NCBI GenBank assembly: GCA_012517285.1
Contig: JAAYVG010000047.1
Coordinates: forward strand, 1-35,603
Length of the DNA: 35,603 bases
Direction of reading: 5' to 3'
Origin: Elusimicrobiota bacterium
GTDB taxonomy: Bacteria > Elusimicrobiota > Elusimicrobia > Elusimicrobiales > UBA9959
Shown here piece by piece: positions 16,417-24,782 of this stretch. Below the pieces are notes generated by a model. The model was given only the letters and a program-made list of their open reading frames with translations, did no database searches and was not told the DNA's origin. The number at the start of each line of letters is the position of its first letter. The stretch's first letter is position 1. A program made the position numbers and the translations under genes.

Positions 16417-16425
16417 ATAACTTAA
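16417..16425 (+). repeat. Target-site duplication, right copy
   Basis: ATAACTTAA, identical to 16033-16041, immediately after the right terminus of the element. Confidence 0.85.
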
Positions 16426-16556
16426 AAGTTTTATGATAAATAAAAGATAGCAAAAAATCACCTTACAACAGCCTTATTGACAAAGTATTTTTTTAGATTT
16501 AGACTATAATTATATAGCATTGTTAAGATTCAATGATACATTTCTATGGAGGAGAG

Positions 16557-17198
16557 ATGATAACAATAAACATATCAAGGCAGTTTGGAAGCGGTGGCTC
16601 ATATATAGGTAAAAAAATAGCAAACCATCTTGGATTTAAATATCTTGACAGTGAAATATTAAATCTTGCTTCAAAAAAACTTGGGATACCTGAAAAAGAA
16701 GTGGCTATAAAGGATGAAAGGGTTAAAGGGTTTTGGGAAAATTTTTTTACAACATTCTCATTTGCTGCACCAAGCGATTCCACCTATGTCCCCCCTCCTG
16801 TTGAGATGATAAGTGATAGTGAATTTTTTGAAACGGAGTCAGAGATAATACGTAATCTTGCAAACAGATATAATGCAGTAATTATAGGAAGGGGAGCATC
16901 ACATATACTTGCTGACAAACCTGGATGCATAAATGTATTTATATATGCGTCAATAGAGTTTAGGGTAAAACGTGTGATGAAAATATATAAAATAGATAAT
17001 GAAAAAAAAGCTTTTGATATGATTGAAAAGAAGGATGATGGCAGAAAAAAATTTATATACAATATATCTAAAAAGAATTGGAACGATGCTTTAAACTATC
17101 ACCTCTCGATAGATAGCGAAGCAAGCGGATTCAAGCTGGCAGGGAATATGATAATCAATCTGGTAAACAAAATCTCGGAAAAAAAAGAAAAGCAATAA
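16557..17198 (+). CDS. Cytidylate kinase-like family protein
   Basis: About 213 aa, P-loop kinase of the cytidylate-kinase-like group. The N-terminus ITINISRQFGSGGSYIGKKIA carries the nucleotide-binding loop (GSGGSxIGK in place of the usual GxxxxGK[ST]), followed by LGFKYLDSEIL. VIIGRGASHIL and the FIYASIEFRVKRVM segment with a lid Arg occur later. True Cmk proteins differ in their N-terminal motif, so I do not assign CMP as substrate. The start is the ATG at 16557, directly after GGAGGAGAG; an ATG eight codons earlier lacks a binding site. It stands alone on the plus strand, convergent with tRNA-Gln. Confidence 0.85.
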   Translation: MITINISRQFGSGGSYIGKKIANHLGFKYLDSEILNLASKKLGIPEKEVAIKDERVKGFWENFFTTFSFAAPSDSTYVPPPVEMISDSEFFETESEIIRNLANRYNAVIIGRGASHILADKPGCINVFIYASIEFRVKRVMKIYKIDNEKKAFDMIEKKDDGRKKFIYNISKKNWNDALNYHLSIDSEASGFKLAGNMIINLVNKISEKKEKQ

Positions 17199-17207
17199 CA
17201 TCCTTAA

Positions 17208-17278
17208 CTCCGGGACTAGGATTCGAACCTAGACTAAACGGTCCAGAGCCGCTTGTGCTACCGTTACACCATCCCGGA
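17208..17278 (-). tRNA. tRNA-Gln (anticodon CTG)
   Basis: 71 nt cloverleaf. The acceptor stem TCCGGGA pairs with TCCCGGA, discriminator G. The anticodon loop CTCTGGA gives CTG, and the T arm carries GGTTCGAATCC. CCA is not encoded. It is convergent with the kinase gene ending 9 bp away. Confidence 0.95.
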
Positions 17279-17473
17279 ATATATAATAAATTATATAAAA
17301 TTTATGGTTCTTTCGTATTTATTGTGGATATAGTCTTGGATTTAATAGTCCACAATCATCCATTCACATTTTTAAGTGCCGCGAACCAAAAGTAACCTAC
17401 GCGGTTACTTTTGGTTCTTCTTCCTAAATAACTATATAACCAAACAACCAGATAACTATCTTCTTTTTCTTCC
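17279..17473. other. Spacer between tRNA-Gln and the class III aminotransferase
   Basis: No gene. It contains an inverted pair ATTGTGGA (17321-17328) / TCCACAAT (17349-17356), the long hairpin at 17383-17417, and octamer-family units (AACTATAT, AACCAAAC, AACCAGAT) at about 17429-17460. Confidence 0.6.
17383..17417. terminator. Perfect 15-bp stem, 5-nt loop hairpin
   Basis: GAACCAAAAGTAACC pairs exactly with GGTTACTTTTGGTTC around the loop TACGC. It lies about 57 bp beyond the stop of the class III aminotransferase. There is no long U tract on either strand, so it may be an mRNA-stabilising or dispersed repeat hairpin rather than a classical terminator. Confidence 0.45.
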
Positions 17474-18832
17474 TTATATACCGTATTCCTTTGATATAAC
17501 ACCAAAGGCTTCATCGTATATTCTTATAGCTTCCTCTGCCTCTTTCTGTGTTATTATAAGAGGTGGATTAACTCTTATGGTATGTGAATAGCACATAGAG
17601 ATCATACCACGCTTCATACACTCATCAAAGAGTCTTCTTGATATATCCTTTCTTATGTGTTCCTTTGTTTTTCTATCCATTACCATTTCAACACCTATCA
17701 TAAGTCCTTTTCCTCTTACATCACCTATGAACTGGTATTTTTCCTGAAGTTTTTTGAACTCATTTAAAAGATATTCTCCGACCTTCCTTGAGTTTTCAAC
17801 GAGGTTCTCCTCTATTATCGTGTCAAGAGTAACATCACATGCACATCCCGCAAGAGCATTACCGCCATAGCTTGAAGAACTTCCGCTTGGATTTGCAAAT
17901 GGCTTTGCATTTATTATCTCATCACTTGATATAACACAGGCAACAGGGAATCCGTTTGCTATTCCCTTACCAACAGTCATTATATCAGGCATAACATCAA
18001 AGTGCTCTACACCAAACATCTTTCCTGTTCTTCCAAATCCACATATCATCTCATCACATATAAGAAGAGCATTGTTTTCCTTTGCAACCTCCTTAACAGC
18101 CTTTAAGAAATCCGGAGGTGGAACCACATTGCCATTTGTTCCTTGGATTGGCTCAACCAAAAATGCTGCTATCTCACCAGCACTTTCCTGCTTTAACTGT
18201 TTTCTTATAAAATCAACACAATAAAGTCCACAGGATGGATGCTCCATCCTAAATGGACATCTGTAGCAGTATGCATATGGTACTGAGTGTATTCCGCTCA
18301 TCACAGGGCCCATTTCTATCTTAAAATCATCCAAAAGTCCCATAACAGTTCCTGTCTTTCCATGAAAACCACCCCAGAAACCAACTATCTCATAATTTTT
18401 TGTATAGCTCTTAGCAAGCCTTATAGCTGCCTCAACAGCCTCAGCTCCACCTGAATAGAATTGAATTCTGTTCAGTTTGCCTGGAGTATATTTTGAAAGA
18501 TTCTTACAGTAGTGAGCTCTTCTCGGTGAAGAAAAGCTTCCTGTATTTATCTTTGATACCTGCTCGCTTATGGCCTTGGCATACTTAGGATGGCCATGGC
18601 CGAGTGATGCAACACCGACACCTGCATACATATCAAGATACTTGTTTCCATCCACATCGACAAAATGACATCCTTCACCTCTTTCCATAACAAGCTTTGA
18701 AAAAAGAGCGATGCTCTGAACTCCTGGTGCAATATATTTCTGCTCCTCTTCAAATATTTCCAGAGACTTAGGACCTGGCTTAAATCCACTATCATCCCTA
18801 GAATTTTTTTTGCTATCAACTTTTGTTTTCAT
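17474..18832 (-). CDS. Class III aminotransferase (acetylornithine/GABA-type, PLP)
   Basis: About 452 aa, fold-type I PLP enzyme of the aspartate-aminotransferase class III group. Seen: VDVDGNKYLDMYAGVGVASLGHGHP, FYSGGAEAVEAAIRLA (PLP phosphate), GGFHGKT, CDEMICGFGRTGKMFG and TVGKGIANGFPVA, with the Schiff-base Lys at about 288. A short segment at about residues 188-208 (YCYRCPF, then CGLYC) carries four cysteines, resembling a metal-site arrangement. The start is the ATG at 18832 with AGGAGG 6 bases ahead; a TTG two codons earlier is possible. Amino donor and acceptor cannot be told. Its neighbour is the ATP-grasp gene. Confidence 0.9.
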   Translation of the reverse strand: MKTKVDSKKNSRDDSGFKPGPKSLEIFEEEQKYIAPGVQSIALFSKLVMERGEGCHFVDVDGNKYLDMYAGVGVASLGHGHPKYAKAISEQVSKINTGSFSSPRRAHYCKNLSKYTPGKLNRIQFYSGGAEAVEAAIRLAKSYTKNYEIVGFWGGFHGKTGTVMGLLDDFKIEMGPVMSGIHSVPYAYCYRCPFRMEHPSCGLYCVDFIRKQLKQESAGEIAAFLVEPIQGTNGNVVPPPDFLKAVKEVAKENNALLICDEMICGFGRTGKMFGVEHFDVMPDIMTVGKGIANGFPVACVISSDEIINAKPFANPSGSSSSYGGNALAGCACDVTLDTIIEENLVENSRKVGEYLLNEFKKLQEKYQFIGDVRGKGLMIGVEMVMDRKTKEHIRKDISRRLFDECMKRGMISMCYSHTIRVNPPLIITQKEAEEAIRIYDEAFGVISKEYGI

Positions 18833-18932
18833 AATCAATCCTCCTATAAAACTTAAATCAAGAGATCAGGACTTAAAAATAAGAAGTTTTATTCCTATTT
18901 TCATTCAAATAATCAAAAAAAATATCAACCTT

Positions 18933-19745
18933 TCATTTAACCATCATTTTCTCATATATATGCTTTGCTATTTCTTTTTTTACAACATCTCTCACCCTTG
19001 CAAATGATGGCCAGCTGTTAATATCAATTATATATATTTTTGAATCTTCAGTTACTATAGCATCTCCGCCATAAATCTCAACGCCTACGGCATTTGCAAA
19101 TCTAACAGCATTCTTATGAAGATCTTCAACATTAAATTTATATTTTTTCACAACAGTTGGCTTGTGATAAAACCAGTCAAACCATTTACCCGGGCCAACA
19201 CCATAAAATTTTATCAAATCGCCCTGTATGTGCTCCTGTATGATAACATCCTTTATCCTTCTTGTGGCAAAATCATCTCTCACCTTCTCTGCCTCATCCC
19301 ATCTTTTAACATAATGAACATCATGAAGGCAGGTATTGTGAACATCACCACGCTTTACCCAGACACCCTTATCTGAGAAAAAATCAGGTTTTTCACCAGG
19401 AAAATTTGACATAGGTCTTATTATAGTTTTTGGAAATATATCAGGACAGCTTTTCATTATCAAATTAAACATTTTAAGTCGATAACAGTTATAAACTGAT
19501 TCAACCGTATTGAAAAATACTGCATTGATCTTTTTAATTTTATTAAGATTTACTGGGTTCTCACACATAGGGACAACGAGATCCCATTTATCATCAATTA
19601 TATCATCTATGACATCAGGCTCTATCAGATGAACTTTTACCCCTAACTTTATGAGTTCATCACACACAGCTTTGAGTATAAGGGCATCATCATTCTCTCT
19701 GTTTGGTGAGTTTGTTATTTCTCTAAAAACTGATAAACATCTCAT
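18933..19745 (-). CDS. ATP-grasp family protein, function unknown
   Basis: 270 aa. The C-terminal half has the ATP-grasp pattern: VWVKRGD (about 126, nucleotide-binding Lys), VIIQEHIQGDLIKFYGVG (central strand with acidic hinge) and GGDAIVTEDSKIYIIDINSWPSF, where the Asp and Asn are the expected Mg ligands. The N-terminal part is a small alpha/beta domain without known signature. It resembles RimK/glutathione-synthetase/D-Ala ligase type enzymes that form amide bonds through acyl-phosphates, but the substrate is unknown. AAGGAAG precedes the ATG. It lies between pckA and a class III aminotransferase with gaps of about 100 bp on each side, so joint transcription is likely but not certain. Confidence 0.75.
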   Translation of the reverse strand: MRCLSVFREITNSPNRENDDALILKAVCDELIKLGVKVHLIEPDVIDDIIDDKWDLVVPMCENPVNLNKIKKINAVFFNTVESVYNCYRLKMFNLIMKSCPDIFPKTIIRPMSNFPGEKPDFFSDKGVWVKRGDVHNTCLHDVHYVKRWDEAEKVRDDFATRRIKDVIIQEHIQGDLIKFYGVGPGKWFDWFYHKPTVVKKYKFNVEDLHKNAVRFANAVGVEIYGGDAIVTEDSKIYIIDINSWPSFARVRDVVKKEIAKHIYEKMMVK

Positions 19746-19844
19746 AATTTCTTCCTTATATACACCACTAAATAATATATTAATATTATTAAAGTAATTA
19801 GCTTTTAGGGATTATAAGACTTTCAATCTACATTCGATTTTATG

Positions 19845-21392
19845 TCAGATTTTTGGACCACCATTTAATATATCACTATCTTTTATATTAAACTTGGCAA
19901 AATTTTTGACAAAAAGCCCTGCAAGCTCTTTATACTTCAAATTATATTCAGCAGAATCCTTCCATGAAAGCTCTGGATTTAAAAGTTTATCATCAATCTC
20001 TGGTATCTGTGGAATTTCAAATCCAAACAGCTTATCCTTTTTAAATTTTATCCCTTTGCCTTTATAGCTTAGAGCAAAGTTAAGAATTTCTCTTGTAAGC
20101 TTTATGCTTATTCTCTTACCAACTCCATATGGACCACCGCAAAGCCCAGTATTAATAAGCCAGCAATTGGATTTATGCTCATCCATCCTTTTCCTGAGCA
20201 TATCAGCATAAACACTCGGATGATGCGACATAAACGGTGCACCAAAACATGTACTGAATGTTGCCTTTGGCTCTTTTATTCCCATCTCAGTGTTTGCAAC
20301 TTTTGCAGTATAACCTGAGATGAAATGATACATAGCCTGATTATGGTCAAGCCTTGATATAGGAGGCAAAACTCCAAACGCATCATATGCAAGCATTACT
20401 ATATTTTTTGGATGAGGAAATTTTTCACCATATACAGAGTTATCTATATAGCTGAGTGGATAACCACATCTTGTATTTTCGGTAAGGCTTCCATCCTCAA
20501 AGATAGGCATTCTGTTCTTATCAAAAACAACGTTTTCAAGCACACTTCCAAATCTGTTAACTGCAGAGTATATGGCGGGTTCAGCATCCTTTGAAAGATT
20601 TATAACCTTTGCATAACATCCTGCCTCAAAGTTAAATATTCCATCATCTGACCAACCATGCTCATCATCCCCTATAAGTTTTCTTTTTGGATCTGAGGAA
20701 AGGGTTGTCTTGCCTGTTCCTGAAAGGCCAAAAAATACTGCTGTTTCATTCTTTTCTGACAAATTGGCTGAACAGTGCATCGGAAAAACATTTTTAAGTG
20801 GAAGTATATAGTTCATTACGCTAAATGCAGTTTTTTTAATCTCACCTGCATAAGCAGTCCCACCTATCAAAGCCATCTTATGCTCAAAATTCAATATGAT
20901 AAATGTTTCGCTTCTTGTTCCATCTATCTCGGGCACAGCCTTAAAATTTGGGGCAACTATTATTGTAAAATCAGTATCTGATGGAGCGAGCTCCTCGTTT
21001 GAATCAAAAAAAAGATTTTTTGCAAAAAGGTTATGCCATGCCAATTCGGTTATAACAGTTGTTTTAAGCCTGTACTGTGGATTTGATCCTATATAAGAGT
21101 TTCTGACATATATATCCTTATCAGAGAGATACCTTTTCATTTTTTCAAAGAGATTTAAGAAGACTTTTTCATCTATAGCAACATTATATTCACCCCACCA
21201 GATATTCTTTTCTGATGGTTCTTTTTTAACAATAAATTTGTCAGAAGCACTTCTTGCTGTATGTTTTCCAGTTTTAAGGGAGATGGCTCCAGTTTTTAAC
21301 AGAGTCCCCTCCTCTCTCTTTATGATATGTTCATAAAGTTCGGCCTCATTCAGATTTGTATAAACCCTTCTTCTTGTTTCTATTATAGACAT
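19845..21392 (-). CDS. pckA: Phosphoenolpyruvate carboxykinase (ATP)
   Basis: 515 aa, interconverts oxaloacetate + ATP and PEP + CO2 + ADP. The ATP-type P-loop GLSGTGKTTLSSD is at about residues 222-234, followed by LIGDDEHGWSDDG with the metal-binding Asp. GGTAYAGEIKK and MHCSAN occur before it, and GGPYGVGKRISIKLTR late. Small departures from the usual text include FEAGCYAK (normally EGGCYAK) and NTGLCGGPYG (normally NTGWTGGPYG); no catalytic residue is lost. AGGAG precedes the ATG. The class I aminotransferase ends 8 bp upstream, implying one operon that links amino-acid carbon to PEP. Confidence 0.96.
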   Translation of the reverse strand: MSIIETRRRVYTNLNEAELYEHIIKREEGTLLKTGAISLKTGKHTARSASDKFIVKKEPSEKNIWWGEYNVAIDEKVFLNLFEKMKRYLSDKDIYVRNSYIGSNPQYRLKTTVITELAWHNLFAKNLFFDSNEELAPSDTDFTIIVAPNFKAVPEIDGTRSETFIILNFEHKMALIGGTAYAGEIKKTAFSVMNYILPLKNVFPMHCSANLSEKNETAVFFGLSGTGKTTLSSDPKRKLIGDDEHGWSDDGIFNFEAGCYAKVINLSKDAEPAIYSAVNRFGSVLENVVFDKNRMPIFEDGSLTENTRCGYPLSYIDNSVYGEKFPHPKNIVMLAYDAFGVLPPISRLDHNQAMYHFISGYTAKVANTEMGIKEPKATFSTCFGAPFMSHHPSVYADMLRKRMDEHKSNCWLINTGLCGGPYGVGKRISIKLTREILNFALSYKGKGIKFKKDKLFGFEIPQIPEIDDKLLNPELSWKDSAEYNLKYKELAGLFVKNFAKFNIKDSDILNGGPKI

Positions 21393-21400
21393 ATTTGCTC

Positions 21401-22555
21401 CTAACCAAGAAAATCTTTTATCCTTGTAATACCATTTTTGATATCATCATCAGCACCACAGAAGCTTATTCTAAGATAGCCATCCATTCCAAACTCAACT
21501 CCAGGAACGGTAACGACACCTATCTTCTCTATAAATAATGCTGAGAGCTTTGCACTGTCCTTCTCATAATCGGAAAAATCAACAAAGCTGTAAAAGGTTG
21601 CATACGGTTTTTCAAACTTAATCCTCTTAATCTTTACAAGCTCATTATAAAGTATATCCCTTTTTCTTTTAAGATCATCTCTGAGTCTTGAAGTAAAACT
21701 ATCCCCCTCTTCAAGTGCTCCTATGGCAGCATACTGCGAAAGCTCACTCGGACAGGATGTAACCTGAGCCTGCATATTTGACATTGCCTTTGCAAGCGGT
21801 AGTGATGATACAGAAAAGCCAATCCTGAAACCTGTCATAGAAAACGCCTTTGAAACACCGTTGACCAGCACAACATTTGAGTCATTTATATTATTTATGT
21901 ATGAAAATGGAGATTTTGGTTTTTTACCATCAAATATAAGCTGATCATATATGGAATCAAAGAGCACAAATATATTGTTGTTTGAACAGTATTCTATAAT
22001 TTTTTCAATAAGCTCATCAGGATAAACAAGCCCTGATGGATTGTTTGGAGAGTTTATGATTATTGCCCTTGTGTTTGATGTTAGATGTGGTTCAAGATCA
22101 TCCCATGTTGGCACAAGACCTTTAGATGGTTTTACAACCACAGGTGTTCCATAAACCATTGAAACCATCTCCGTATAGCTAACCCAGTATGGAGCAAATA
22201 TTATAACCTCATCGCCGGGATCAACAGTTGATAAAAGAAAATTATATATCGCCTGCTTTGCCCCTGTTGATATTATAATATTTTCTGCTGAAGGCTTTAC
22301 TCCATAGATATCATTACAATATGATGAAATTTTTTCTTTCAATGGTTTAAGCCCTGATGTAGGAGTATATTTTATCCTTTTTGAAGCCAGCTTTTCTATT
22401 GATTTTTTTATTGCTGTCTCGGGGACATCAAACTCGGGTTCACCACCACCTAAGTGTATGATATCCTTACCTTCTGATTTAAGCCTGTTTGCAAGTTCAT
22501 TCAGCTTTAAAGTGGCCGAAGGTTTTAAAGAAATAGCTATCTTACTCAGTTCCAT
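21401..22555 (-). CDS. Class I PLP-dependent aminotransferase (aspartate-aminotransferase type)
   Basis: About 384 aa, fold-type I aminotransferase. The N-terminal LGGGEPEFDVPE, YTPTSGLKPLKEKI, NSPNNPSG and VNGVSKAFSMTGFRIGF (PLP Lys) match the prokaryotic aspartate/aromatic aminotransferase subgroup (I-gamma). The C-terminus contains a carboxylate-binding Arg in the YLRISFCG segment. The start is the ATG at 22555 with AAGG five bases ahead; a GTG two codons earlier is an alternative. It is first in a pair with pckA and lies 22 bp downstream of tRNA-Cys, with which it may share a transcript. If aspartate is the donor, oxaloacetate would pass to PckA. Confidence 0.92.
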   Translation of the reverse strand: MELSKIAISLKPSATLKLNELANRLKSEGKDIIHLGGGEPEFDVPETAIKKSIEKLASKRIKYTPTSGLKPLKEKISSYCNDIYGVKPSAENIIISTGAKQAIYNFLLSTVDPGDEVIIFAPYWVSYTEMVSMVYGTPVVVKPSKGLVPTWDDLEPHLTSNTRAIIINSPNNPSGLVYPDELIEKIIEYCSNNNIFVLFDSIYDQLIFDGKKPKSPFSYINNINDSNVVLVNGVSKAFSMTGFRIGFSVSSLPLAKAMSNMQAQVTSCPSELSQYAAIGALEEGDSFTSRLRDDLKRKRDILYNELVKIKRIKFEKPYATFYSFVDFSDYEKDSAKLSALFIEKIGVVTVPGVEFGMDGYLRISFCGADDDIKNGITRIKDFLG

Positions 22556-22577
22556 CTTCACCTTCTTTATTATATGT

Positions 22578-22652
22578 TGGAGGCGCGGGTCGGAATCGAA
22601 CCGACGTATAGCGGTTTTGCAGACCGCGGCCTTACCACTTGGCTACCGCGCC
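22578..22652 (-). tRNA. tRNA-Cys (anticodon GCA), CCA encoded
   Basis: The acceptor stem GGCGCGG pairs with CCGCGCC, followed by discriminator T and an encoded CCA. The anticodon loop CTGCAAA gives GCA, and the T arm carries GGTTCGATTCC. This is the only one of the four tRNAs here with CCA in the DNA. Confidence 0.96.
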
Positions 22653-22661
22653 ACTAATGTT

Positions 22662-22690
22662 ATTTTACAATAAAAAACACTAAATTCCAA
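22662..22690 (-). promoter_or_regulatory. tRNA-Cys promoter
   Basis: On the minus strand TTGGAA (22685-22690) and TAAAAT (22662-22667) are separated by exactly 17 bp. The predicted start near 22655 gives only a few bases of 5' leader before the tRNA. The same transcript could continue into the aminotransferase-pckA pair. Confidence 0.5.
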
Positions 22691-22817
22691 AAACAAAGGA
22701 GCTACTTAATTTAACCTCACTCGCCCAGACAAATCTGGATTCGTTTGCCACATTTTGCATACAACACATCTCTGAACATTCAGAGCAGGATATTATATTA
22801 GTGACACTTAACAACAA

Positions 22818-23741
22818 TTACTTGCTATTTTTCAGTCTGCATATATCACCAGACGATGGAGTTTGTTCTAATTTTATAGGCTTTGCAACAGAACAGTTTC
22901 CACCATCACCGCAATATCTCACTATCTCAAAATCACCCAGATAGTTTTCCATATGACCTATGACCATATTTGTTGATGGATCAATTATTTCCTTGCCCTG
23001 CCTGTAGCAGGAAAGCTTCATCCCCATGCTTATATTTGAATCAGATCCAGCATTAATATATATTTCAGTGTTTGATGCACTAGCTATGGTTGCAGACCAT
23101 GGTCTTTTTGAGATCTGCTTTGATATGTTATCAACAAATTTTACAACAGCTGCTCGAAGTGCATCTCCTTCCAATGTCTCGTCATAACCACCCTTTGTTC
23201 CCATTCCTAAAACCCCACCCTTTGAAGACTTCGCTTCACCTTTTCCTGAATCTGCAAGTATTATCTGACCACTCTGGACATCAATAACCCTTATATCAAC
23301 GCTAACCTCAGCTACCTGCCTTTTGGTCTGTGTCAATAGATAGTTTGATCCCTCAGTTCTTACACCAAAGTTTGTAATGGCACCAACGACTATTGCTTCA
23401 AGCCCTAAAAGCTTTCCAACCTTAACAGCTGTTTGAGAGTCAACCGCCCCCTGCTGCTGAAATTTTTGTTCATCCATTATTTTATTTATCTTATCCCTAT
23501 CAACCACAACAAACCTGTTTGATTTCACAAGCTCTGTTATTAATATATCGCTCACGGCCTGACCAAGCCTCTTCTGGCCATAAGCAGTCTTGTTTTCAAA
23601 TTCCACAACACCTATTCTTCTCTTAGGTCCAATGATCTCATCAGTTGCCTTAGTGGTTGTGGTATCATCCATCTTAACAGATTTTGATGGAGCACATGAT
23701 ACAACCAAAAATACAAACATAGCTATTAATAGATTTCTCAT
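22818..23741 (-). CDS. CsgG-family lipoprotein
   Basis: About 307 aa. The N-terminus MRNLLIAMFVFLVVSCAPSKS is a lipoprotein signal with the lipobox Cys (VVSC) at about residue 16. The CsgG-type core follows: RIGVVEFENKTAY, LGQAVSDILITELVKSNRFVVVDRDKINKIMDEQ, KLLGLEAIVVGAITNFG and VSVDIRVIDVQSGQIILADSGKGEA. A C-terminal domain of about 90 residues has several cysteines. CsgG itself is the curli secretion pore, but most relatives lack curli genes, and none are seen here. The start is set by AGGAGGT before the ATG at 23741; the longer frame upstream would hide the signal peptide. Confidence 0.88.
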   Translation of the reverse strand: MRNLLIAMFVFLVVSCAPSKSVKMDDTTTTKATDEIIGPKRRIGVVEFENKTAYGQKRLGQAVSDILITELVKSNRFVVVDRDKINKIMDEQKFQQQGAVDSQTAVKVGKLLGLEAIVVGAITNFGVRTEGSNYLLTQTKRQVAEVSVDIRVIDVQSGQIILADSGKGEAKSSKGGVLGMGTKGGYDETLEGDALRAAVVKFVDNISKQISKRPWSATIASASNTEIYINAGSDSNISMGMKLSCYRQGKEIIDPSTNMVIGHMENYLGDFEIVRYCGDGGNCSVAKPIKLEQTPSSGDICRLKNSK

Positions 23742-23865
23742 ATAACCTCCTAAATAATGATAAATAAACCATATCAGCAAAACAATTATAAGTTTGAGCT
23801 TATATCACAAATATAATTTTACATTTTTTAAACAGAGTTTTGACAATTTTTAAAATCTTAAAAAA

Positions 23866-24738
23866 TTATGATTTATTTCTGCGGAAAACGATTTCATCAA
23901 CCTCAACAGCAATCATAGAAAAAAATATCAAAAAACCACCTATAGCCTTTAATAAAATAATTTTTTCACCACCAACAGTCCATGCAAATATGGCTGAAAA
24001 AACAGGCTCAAGCGTGAATATAATTCCTACCTTGAATGGATCAGCATACTTCTGAGCTGTCATTTGTATAAAAAAGGCTGAAAGCGTTGGGAAAAGTGCC
24101 AGAAAAATTATTATCATCCAGCCTGCTGGAGTTGAAACATAAAAACTTTCTCCACTCAATATCACTGCAACGGCTGATATAACTCCTACCATCCAGAACT
24201 GATGAAATGAAAGATTTAGTATATCATATCCAGATTTAATAAATTTATCGCTGTAAAGTATGTGCAGTGAATAACTCATAGCAGCAACAAGGGTTAGCAC
24301 ATCACCATAATTAATTTCCTTTACTCCATCGGTTAAAAGCCATAAGCCAGAAATTGCTATGAGTGATGAAATTGCTTCAATTTTTTTTGGTTTTTTTCTG
24401 TTGATAAAAAAGTTAAAAACAGGTATAAAAATTATAAAAAGTCCTGTTATAAAACCACTGTTTGATGCTGTGGTATAGACAAGTCCAAGTGTTTGAGAAA
24501 GGTAAAGTGATGATAAAAAAATTGATAGTATTAATGGCTCTTTCAGATTTGTAAAAATATTTTTTTTACCAGCTACCCATGGCAAAAGTGCAGCTGCTGA
24601 TATAAAAAATCTTATGCTCACCATTGCTGATGATGAAACATAATTGAGTCCGTACTTTGTTACAATAAATGTAGATCCCCATATAAATGAACAGTAAAAA
24701 AGCCCAGCATAAATCCAAAATGATTTTTTCTTATCCAT
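23866..24738 (-). CDS. DMT superfamily (EamA) transporter
   Basis: 290 aa with ten predicted membrane helices in two EamA repeats. The first begins with SFIWGSTFIVTKYGLNYV, the characteristic start of the family; the second begins near NYGDVLTLVAAMSYSLHILYSDKFI and includes FKVGIIFTLEPVFSAIFAW. Members export amino acids or small metabolites; the substrate here is unknown. It stands 44 bp downstream of the fumarase gene and may be co-transcribed with it. Confidence 0.9.
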   Translation of the reverse strand: MDKKKSFWIYAGLFYCSFIWGSTFIVTKYGLNYVSSSAMVSIRFFISAAALLPWVAGKKNIFTNLKEPLILSIFLSSLYLSQTLGLVYTTASNSGFITGLFIIFIPVFNFFINRKKPKKIEAISSLIAISGLWLLTDGVKEINYGDVLTLVAAMSYSLHILYSDKFIKSGYDILNLSFHQFWMVGVISAVAVILSGESFYVSTPAGWMIIIFLALFPTLSAFFIQMTAQKYADPFKVGIIFTLEPVFSAIFAWTVGGEKIILLKAIGGFLIFFSMIAVEVDEIVFRRNKS

Positions 24739-24782
24739 AAAAGATTAAGCTTTGAAAAGAATTATTTTAGCTATTTTTGATA

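Noticed and set aside
16477-16510. Promoter of the cytidylate-kinase-like gene with perfect TTGACA and TATAAT
   Set aside because: Both hexamers are perfect, but the spacer is 22 bp, too long for a standard sigma-70 promoter. I keep it only as a possibility.
17322-17330. Second DnaA box (TGTGGATAT region)
   Set aside because: It has one mismatch to the consensus and is isolated, more likely chance in an inverted pair.
22730-22790. Terminator hairpins after the CsgG gene (CCAGA/TCTGG and CTCTGA/TCAGAG)
   Set aside because: The stems are only 5-6 bp and no U tract follows on the minus strand.
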